A stretch of 64,000 nucleotides of DNA from Nageia nagi (Eukaryota > Pinophyta), in assembly GCA_050084985.1 (NCBI GenBank), contig JBITNC010000001.1, positions 90,892,001 through 90,956,000 on the forward strand, read 5' to 3'. The translations under genes were made by a program, and so were the position numbers. Below, piece by piece: positions 56,486-64,000 of this stretch (position 1 is its first letter; the number at the start of each line of letters is the position of its first letter). The notes below the pieces were generated by a model. That model did not search any database. It saw only the letters and a program-made list of their open reading frames with translations, and was not told the origin of the DNA.

Positions 56486-56967
56486 TGAAGGATTTGAACT
56501 AGATCTAAACAAATCCTCAAGGACCTAAGACTAGGAAACTCAGTCATACACAAGATAACACAATCACACAAGATAACACAAGTGTAATGTGGTTCCTCCC
56601 TCCTTGGGAGTACATCCACAACTAGTATCTCAATTCTCAAGTATGCCCCTCTTACAACTATTCTCTTCCTCTCCTACACAACTAGTAGAGTAATCTTACT
56701 CCAAAAACTTAGTTATGTTACAAGAGGAGAGGCCCTCTATTTATAGCTTGAGAGCACCTCCCTAACCTCCCTTTAACCCAAGGGTAAGGTTAGGGTTACA
56801 ATAAATGTATCACCTAACTTTAACCTACCAACTAACCACTTGGTAATGTCAAAGTCTACATATTAAAGAATTCAATTAATCTCTTAAGGTATCTACATAC
56901 CCTTAAGTGATTAATTGAATTTACAAGGAGTTTAGATATTCACAATATTTCATTACAAATTCTAACA
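56486..56967 (-). repeat. Element G 5' LTR
   Basis: This 482-bp copy is nearly identical to 48178-48659. The TATA box GCTATAAATAGAG (minus strand) lies at 56735-56747, and the start TGTTAGAATTTG lies at the right end. It would drive transcription of the element toward lower coordinates. Confidence 0.95.
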
Positions 56968-57174
56968 ATATTGTCAAGAAAACTCTATCCTCTGGCTAAA
57001 ATTGCACACATACTATGGGTGTATGTTTATCTTGTCATCACCACCCATCACTCAAATGCTCTTCTCATCCTTCGCTCATGGAAAAATTCCTATAATTATA
57101 TAATTAAATATGGAAATAAACACACAATTAGATATGTGATTAATATAAAAAAATATAATTTATTGCATGTTGTG

Positions 57175-57246
57175 TCTGACTGGATGGTGTAATGGCTAGT
57201 GCATTACATGCAAAATCTACTTATTTATGTTTGAATCCCACTCACC
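57175..57246 (+). ncRNA. tRNA-like sequence with pol III boxes (left arm), SINE-like
   Basis: The A-box-like TGGTGTAATGGCTAGTGC is at 57185-57202 and the B-box-like GTTTGAATCCC at 57229-57239, 44 bp apart, as in tRNA genes. The acceptor stem does not pair well, so it is probably a tRNA-derived SINE head and not a working tRNA. Its anticodon cannot be assigned. Confidence 0.55.
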
Positions 57247-57337
57247 TAGATTTTTTGTTTGAACATAAATGATATGTTGATGATTTTATTATATTTTTTG
57301 TTGTTTAATTCACTTGGATTCAAATGAAAAATTATGG

Positions 57338-57410
57338 GTGGATCAGATTCGAACACAAATTATTAGATTTTACATGCAATGCACTAACCATTACACCATC
57401 TAGATAAACA
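57338..57410 (-). ncRNA. tRNA-like sequence with pol III boxes (right arm), SINE-like
   Basis: On the minus strand, TGGTGTAATGGTTAGTGC (57381-57398) matches the A box and GTGTTCGAATC (57346-57356) the B box. The B box here (GTTCGAATC) is closer to the tRNA consensus than in the left arm. It mirrors the left copy. Confidence 0.55.
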
Positions 57411-57640
57411 CAACTTGCAACTAATCATGATTTTTTTTATATTAAGTACATATCTAATTGTGGGTGTTTGTCCATATCTAATTATTTAATTGTGGATGTT
57501 TTTGTATATCTAATTATGGTCATTTTTTCATAAGCAATGGATGAGCAAACTATTTGAGTTATAGGTGGTGGTGACGAATCGAACATAAGCCCATAATCTA
57601 CATATGATTTTATCTGAAGGATAGAGTTTTCCATATTATC

Positions 57641-57879
57641 ATACATGTTACTATTTATACATTAGCACTATGGCTGATGTCTATTTGTATAAATATTTAT
57701 TGACAATACTTTAAAAAAAATGGAAGATGGTTTCCTATCTACTAGAAAGCATGCACTATTTCATTCATGTGCAAGACTCTTTAGATATTATGTTGGTTTG
57801 CATCACCAATAATCTCCACACTGATATTCTTCATGTTTAATATTCAATTTCCCACTTCAACATGAATATTTGAAAGTAG
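57641..57879. other. Unassigned short gap
   Basis: No coding or structural signal is recognised between the fold-back and the PPR remnants. Confidence 0.4.
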
Positions 57880-58985
57880 AATATAAGATGCAACATATTT
57901 AGTTCATATCATGCAATCATTGCAGTCCATGATATTGTATTGTATCAAGATAAAGTATTTTCAAAAAAACCATTTTGTGCATATCCTACAATTATTGTAG
58001 TCCATGAAACTATTTTTACATCATGCATCTTGTCAAATAATTATTGATCCTTATGTATTTAAATTGATCTTTCCAACATTTAACATCTTATCAAACATAG
58101 GTATCATAATTGGAAATGTGATTTCCCACTTTAACATAAGCATTTTAAAGTATAATATAATATGTAGAATATTTAGGCTTTAATAGGAAAAGGATTGTTA
58201 CATAAAATCCCTTATTTCTACCTTCTTACGTGATTTACAAGCACCAAGCAGACACATCCCTATTAAAAGTTCAAACCTCCATCATGTTTTTATATCATAT
58301 AGTGTATTTAGTTCATTTCATATTATATGGTGTAGTTACATCATTTTAAAACATATGGTGGATGAGGATAACTTATTAATTTTGGACTAGTTTTTAGCAC
58401 TTGTAAAATCATGCACGTGGAACTTGTAACATTTTGAGTTTTTTTAGAAGAATAGTGAAGGTTAAAGAACTTAGATTGTATCATTTCAAGATGAGGGGGT
58501 TAGAGCATTTCCAATTTTCTATGGAGAGTAGAGTTGAGATAAGGGGTTTGAGAAGAGCATAACATATGTCATTATGAAGATAAACCAACAATTATTATTC
58601 TATGTATCTTGTCAAGTAATTATCATACTTTTCAAATAAAAGTCTCTAGGGCTTTTTCATAAAACTCATTTTGTGTATATCTTGCAATCATTGCATACCA
58701 TGAAACTATGTTTCCATCATGCATCTTGCCAAACAATTTCTATACGTTATGTATTCTTTCATATTTTACATCGATGTCTGTCAAGGCACTTAAAACCATA
58801 ACATTAGTCAAATACTTGGGGAAAATTTAGTAGGTATATGTAATATTTCTAGTTTTTTTAGTTTTTTTTGGAAAAACATCTGAGAGGGTAGAGCACTCAG
58901 CTTGTACCCTTTTTGTTTATCTTTCCATCATTGCAGATCATGAAACTATATTTGCATTATACATCTTGTCAAATAATACATGTAT
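57880..58985 (-). pseudogene. PPR pseudogene remnants, minus strand
   Basis: Several PPR motif pieces lie on the minus strand, in different frames with long decayed spacers. LFDKMYNANIVS is at about 58975-58935, and LSALTDIDVKYERIHN followed by KLFGKMHDGNIVSWYAMI at about 58795-58690. LFDKMHDVKIVSWTTIIVGY is at about 58050-57985, and NTISWTAMIA at about 57940-57905. The consensus 'SALvDMYaKcG.i..A..LFdKM..rniVSW.aMI.gYa' is that of plant PLS-type PPR proteins. It is dead, and is related to the PPR pieces in the G leader and at 45590-46290. Confidence 0.75.
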
Positions 58986-61900
58986 AATTATTCATCCCAA
59001 GAATAATGCATAATAGTAATGCATGTTGTATTTTTCATATTTGATTCATTGAATATTCTCACATAATGCATGTATAATGATTCATCCTAGGAATAATGCA
59101 ATAAGAGTCACTCATGCTATTAAACTATTTATAGCCCTCATCCATTAGACCTACATGGCTACTTAGAAGTAGAACACATAAAAAAGTTATTCTATTAGGG
59201 TTAGTTCCCAAATGCTTTATCAAATCAAAGAGTTTAAGGGCATCCTTATTGTAGCCATCAATAATATTGTCTATTTCATATTATCTTTGGATTGGTTTTT
59301 GACACTTTGAAATTTTCTAGGTTGAATAGTTGCTTTCCTCCTCAAAGCTAATTTTTGTATCATATAGTGTACTTATATCATTTAATATTATAAGGTATGG
59401 TTGTATTATTTCATAACATATGGTGGATAATGCCAACGTATCACTTCTAAACTAATTTTTGATACTTGGAATTATTTTGTATTGGATAATTGCTTTCCTT
59501 CTCCAAGCCAATTTTTGTGCCCAATTTTGAGATAATTGGTTCCTTTTTCCACAAGCATTGGATTTTTATAAATTTGGTGTATTAAACCCTAATTTATTAT
59601 ATCAAGCACCTCATTTAGTTCAAAATTATTTTAATTGAATGAAAAAGGAAGCTTATCATTTTTTGATAGGTTTTTTACAATAGTCATTAGCTTTTAGGTT
59701 CCTTTTTCTACAAGCATATAATTTTTAGGGAGTTGGTATATTAAATTTTAAATTATGATATCAAGTACCTCTTTTGGTTCAAAAGTGGTTTGATTCTATG
59801 ACAAAGGCATTTTATGATTTTTTTATAGGTTTGTTACAATAGTCATTAACTTTTGGGCCTCTTTTTTAGACATGAAGATTATGTGATGTAGATGGAACAT
59901 AAGAACAAAAGTAAGAAAAATAAGGTTCAAAAATGCTTTAAAATAGAATACTTGTAGGATCAAGAATTACACAATCATGCTCAAATGATTTAAAGTTTTG
60001 ATAAAGGCATTTTGTCACTTTTTACTAGTTTACCATTTTGAATGTGTTTGTTACAAGAATAAAAAAGATAGTAGGTCAAATATCCATGGAATAGGCTACT
60101 ATAGAGGTATGGTTAGGTGTTCCTTTAGGTGTTATCAATATTGGAATAGGATAAGGTAAGATACTAAACAGTGATTCGTCAGTCCCATTGGACCATCCTT
60201 CTAGATGCCATATCTAGTACTATGATTGAGTCGTAGGGATAGTGTACCTCAAGTAATCGAGAAAGGCATAGTTTGAAATAATTCTCCCTTCAAGTTTTCT
60301 AATGGAAGAATATTTCTAGATTATTCCTATTTAAAAAAAAATTAATTATTAGGTGATGGTTTTAAACCACCACTTTATAGTTTAATATGGTGGTGAGTAG
60401 TTACCTCATTCTATCTGACGATGGTGGTTTATATGACCATACGTGGGTGTTTATTAAATGCAACTATAGGAAGTCAACTTTTAGAAATGGTCTCATAGGT
60501 GGCAGATGGATAACCACTTATAAAAATAAATTTCCCTTAAAGAAACATTTTATTTTAGTGGGTTCTACAATTTTTGTTGATTGTCTTAACATAATAATTA
60601 TAATATAGTTTCTATGAAATCAAAATTTAATAGTACATCTTACTATCATATTTATCAAATTTACTTTTAGCTTACCATCCATATTATGTTTAGAACTCCT
60701 TGTGCTATGGCTACCAACCCAAGTGGGTTTAAGACTGTGTAGGAGAATTTACAAGGAATTATGATCTTATTTAGACTATATCCCTCCTTATATGACTTTC
60801 TCATTTTCTAATCCTCTTTTCTTTATCATAATATGAAAAATATATTCCAACCCTAAAACATTTGAAATAACCAAAATCATATTATGAGCATTTGTAGTAT
60901 GACAAGAAAAATAAGAGTTTCCTAGAATTGTGGCAGGTAGATCATAAGCATACTGCTAAAGTGAACCAAATGAGTTTATGGTTAGAGATCGATGTTTAGA
61001 ATAGTAAAATAAATATAAATTTACCATACACATATCAAGATTTTAACACAGTTAGATGCAAAAATATTTTTTCTTTTAAATGATTTTTCAAGAACCTTGG
61101 AGATAACAAAGAACAAGTTTATCTATGAAAGCATCAATCAATCTCACCATCTGTGCTAATGATTGTAATGTTATATAGTACACTATATAAAAATTAGTTA
61201 CATATACAAATTAGATGCATCATAGTTTGTAGTTGCTTACTCTATAATAGCTACAACTTTCCTCTCCAAAAGGAAGGATGTAAGAAAGTGGGCGATTACT
61301 AGAAGGCAAGCTTGACTATAGAAACGTAGAGAGTACCTACAACACACCTGCAACTTGGTGACACAAGGAGAGAATTTCATAAACTGAAAAGGCCATAAAA
61401 ATGAGGGAGGTCATTGGATATTCTAGGATTTCTAGATGCTTCCTCATTCCAAATGAAATAGATATTGAAATTTGATGCATGAAAATAAAATCTCAAAGTC
61501 ACCCATGTTCTTCAAACACAATATAATGTTATCTCAAGAGCAATATAATATCAATGCCCTTATATTTAGATAACAATAGGTAAAAATTAAAATATTTTAT
61601 AACAAAATAATATTAATTGCAAATATATTTTTTTTAATTTTTTAAAAATAAAATAATTTTGATTAAATGATAATAATATTTTATTTAATTTTTTTTAAAA
61701 AAATTGTATTAATTTTGTTCAAAAAAATAATTAAAATTGAAGAGTTTCAACTAAATTAAAGTCTTTTAAAAGACTATCCTAGCATCATCAAGAACACATA
61801 ATGCAATATAGGTCTACATAACATACTACCTAGCTATCGTATCATTATGGATCCATCATATCTCTACTTTCTTAATCCTAGAACAACTTCATCGTGATCC

Positions 61901-62864
61901 CTCACACTCCCTCCAAAGATAATAAACATGAGATAGAACTACCTTATCTAATATACATGTAAAAAATAAAACATATGCAAGAAAGTAAGAGTCATCAAAA
62001 TTGCATCCTTAATCCTCATTATGCTATCTAAAGAATATAATAATAAAATAAGATACAATGTATCCTAATAAGTCAGGCAGAGATAATCTTAGGAAGGACT
62101 CAATGGTAAAATTCAAAAGGTTAGAACTAATTAAACAGTGGTTAAACATATGCATAAGTATCATTTTCTTTGTTTCAATTATATGTTTATGTTATATCTA
62201 AGATTATGAAGCTTAATTGTAAGATCTTACATTCCTTACTTTGTTATAAATTATCATATTGCATTCTTGAGACATAACCCCCAACCCCACTGCCCTATAC
62301 CCTCCCCTTGCAACCCTCCCTTTTTTACCAATAGAATTTATTACATAAAATTTAAATACCCCTACCTCCCTCCCCTTGTAAAATAATTACCAATATACTA
62401 ATATTCAACTTGATATTTAAAATGCCCATTGTATGCACTCAAGCAATATTTACCATTTCTTAAGAGTGAACCCCCTTTGGATGAATGATATTTGAAGACC
62501 AAGAAAATGACCATTGACAACCCATGAGTAACTATTTGGTTGTAGAGTTTGGCAATACGGATAGCCAAACTGTAGGGCTATGTTTTAGGAATTTTTCCTT
62601 CAATTTTTTAATATTAACTACTTTACCAATCTATAATTTACAAATAGCTTGAATAATCATTCTATCAACAAAGAAGTTGTAATGTGATGGTCATGGGTTA
62701 GGGACAATTAGAATATGATTTGGGATATCGTAAAGTTAGGCAACATAAGTATGCCAAATGTGAGGGTTAGATATGGGAAGGGTTTTCTTTTTGGGTAGAA
62801 ATATTCATCAAAAAAATTTGGGTTAAGTTTAAACGTGTCTATAATTTCTTATATTTTTTTTATA
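58986..62864. other. Large unassigned AT-rich region with degenerate direct repeats
   Basis: No gene is recognised in about 3.9 kb. Visible repeats: a ~42-bp unit at 58976-59018 and 59061-59101; a ~115-bp unit at 59355-59470 that also occurs at 58288-58402; and a ~155-bp tandem pair at 59547-59697 and 59698-59870, with a weak third copy near 59990-60060. A short hairpin of GGTGGTTT and AAACCACC type is at about 60356-60400. The stretch 61600-61745 is nearly pure A/T. Short open stretches (for example 60387-60608) carry no recognised motif. Confidence 0.5.
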
Positions 62865-64000
62865 TTAATTGGCATTATTTTTCTTTTTGAGAAAGGAATG
62901 ATGGTGTTTTTGAGCAAGTTTGTAGTGTGGAGGATTGAGATGGCCTACAAATAGAGTGAGCATATGTAAAGCCTTGCATTCCAAGTCAAACCAAGAGTTA
63001 CAAGGGAGATGGCCATGGGAATGATGAAATAAACGAGTGGTATAGGGAAAGGACTCAATAGTTTCCAACCATAATGCTTTGGATAAGTAGTTCACTTTCT
63101 CAATGGGTTCTTGAATATTGTGAATGTGGTTTAGTTAGGTTTCAAGTTTCTCAATGTAAGCATCATCATAACTATGGTTGAAGTGGATGTTTATAATTCT
63201 CTTTAGAGGAGGGAGAGGGACATGTTTATGCTTGGAAACAAATGGAAAGTTGAAGGTAATAAAGGCATGATTAGCTAAAGGGGAGATAGTTGAGATATGC
63301 AAGTTAGATATGCTAAAGGAAAAGGGTAGGTTAGCCATCTTATAGTCTACTATACTTGCTCCACTAGAATACAAAAAATATATAAAATTACCAGAATGAG
63401 GGAACTGCTTGATACCATTTAAAATGATTAAATCATAAGATTCACCCAGGTTAATCAAATGCTTATCATAATTTATAATAGGATTGAGTGCATCAATTGT
63501 GTAGCAAAAGAGGATCAAACTATCATTATCAAGCTCCTTTAGATGCAATGGATCGAAAGAAATATCATATGCAAAATATTATGTTATACATATACATACA
63601 TTGAAATCATCCCCTAGCAAAATATAATCAAGGGAGGAGAATTTAGAAATTTATAGAAAAGGGTCTAAATATTGTGAATCTCCATCTAATGTCATATCAT
63701 ATGATGAGTACATTGGAGGAAAATAGCACATCTATATATAAAGTCAACTAAGTGATGAATTTCTATCCACAAAGATCCACATAAATCTGGCATGAGAATA
63801 TGAGCAATCCAAATGTATAGAAGAGGCAAGATGGTCTTATAACAAACAAGCAACACCTCCTAAACCTTTAACACCATGTTGAGTCTTCAATCTATGTATA
63901 AATAACCATGAGTAACATGTGTAGGGATGCATTTATCCTTATGTTGAGATAAAAATCCAATGAGATCAATCTTGCTAAAGAAGCATAATAAGACTAGTTC
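62865..64000 (-). pseudogene. L1-like LINE endonuclease fragment
   Basis: On the minus strand from about 63860, reading leftward: GVKGLGGVACLL, SHARFMWIFVDRN, YFPPMYSSYDMT, ISKFSSLDYILLGDDFNV (the endonuclease 'GDFN' motif carries an extra D), then the 137-codon open stretch 63548-63135. That stretch includes LINLGESYDLIILNGI, GASIVDYKMANLPFS ('S.iDYil' motif) and ISPLANHAFITFNF-like sequence ('SDH..' position, Asp replaced). The 62865-63095 stretch (WFDLECKALHML) is the linker toward RT. This is the apurinic-type endonuclease of plant L1 elements. Stops and changed catalytic residues show decay. It continues past the right window edge. Confidence 0.8.

Larger units (their letters stand above)
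48178..56967 (-). mobile_element. Copia element G: young insertion with perfect target duplication
   Basis: This 8790-bp Ty1/copia element is on the minus strand. LTRs (48178-48659 and 56486-56967) are both 482 bp and differ at two positions only. The 5-bp target duplication ATATT flanks it (48173-48177 and 56968-56972). Primer site, polypurine tract, leader, gag, protease, integrase, RT and RNase H are all present. The coding region nevertheless contains about ten stops and one frameshift. Near-identical LTRs mean recent insertion, so many of these lesions were probably in the RNA template already (inference). Confidence 0.95.
56968..57640. repeat. Long inverted repeat (fold-back) with a tRNA-like unit in each arm
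   Basis: The left arm (from AAAACTCTATCC at about 56979) and the right arm (ending GGATAGAGTTTTC at 57619-57631) are inverted copies of each other over about 290 bp, with a short centre near 57290-57330. Each arm holds a tRNA-like segment with pol III A and B boxes. Element G inserted at the extreme left edge. The structure suggests either two SINE copies in inverse orientation or a fold-back element built from one. Confidence 0.7.

Noticed and set aside
57175-57246. A functional tRNA gene
   Set aside because: A and B boxes are present, but the acceptor stem is poor, no clear anticodon loop can be set, and a mirrored copy lies nearby. A SINE-type relic fits better.
60387-60608. 73-codon + strand open stretch
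   Set aside because: No domain, low complexity and no context. It is treated as chance.

Overview
This window looks like plant nuclear DNA from a large, repeat-rich genome. It is strongly AT-rich and holds no intact host gene. I recognise nested Ty1/copia and Ty3/gypsy LTR retrotransposons, L1-like LINE fragments, a fold-back repeat with tRNA-like promoters, and pieces of plant PLS-type pentatricopeptide-repeat (PPR) genes. Old nested elements, very long untranslated leaders and scattered PPR pseudogenes suggest a gymnosperm such as a conifer. That taxonomic guess is an inference from style, not proven by the sequence.

Left block (1-12.9 kb, + strand). An old copia element ('copia-1') contributes an integrase fragment (1-568), RT/RNase H (10414-12400) and a 3' LTR (12414-12888). 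It is split by an insertion with 14-bp terminal inverted repeats and a 3-bp target duplication (569-10413). That insertion is filled by a Tat-like gypsy element ('gypsy A', 5' LTR 787-1580, gag, protease, RT, two RNase H domains, integrase), whose 3' LTR has been deleted.

Middle block (13-36.4 kb). A LINE ORF1 remnant (- strand) and a gypsy gag remnant ('E', + strand) are followed by gypsy-type element 'D' (- strand, LTRs 19505-20610 and 32946-34101). D has recognisable gag and protease only. Inside D sits copia element 'C' (- strand, 20866-29209). To the right is the 3' end of 'gypsy B' (34102-36414), a relative of gypsy A.

Right block (36.9-57 kb). Two more copia elements of the C family lie on the - strand: 'F' (36914-44938, old, inserted beside another copia RNase H fragment) and 'G' (48178-56967, young). 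G has a perfect ATATT target duplication and LTRs that differ at only two of 482 sites, yet its coding region has about ten in-frame stops and one frameshift. C, F and G share one architecture: LTR, Met-tRNA primer site, a leader of roughly 2.4-3.1 kb, gag, protease, integrase, RT, RNase H, a repeat-bearing 3' UTR, and LTR. At one fixed place in the leader, each copy carries a different GC-richer cassette. In G the cassette holds PPR gene fragments plus a GC-rich minisatellite.

Flanking G are a + strand PPR pseudogene (45.6-46.3 kb), an inverted repeat with a tRNA-like pol III unit in each arm (56968-57640), and a - strand PPR pseudogene (57.9-59.0 kb). The window ends with a LINE endonuclease fragment (62.9-64 kb, - strand). 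Nothing here looks able to move on its own. The most interesting signals are the leader cassettes, the recently moved but defective G element, and the tRNA-bearing fold-back.
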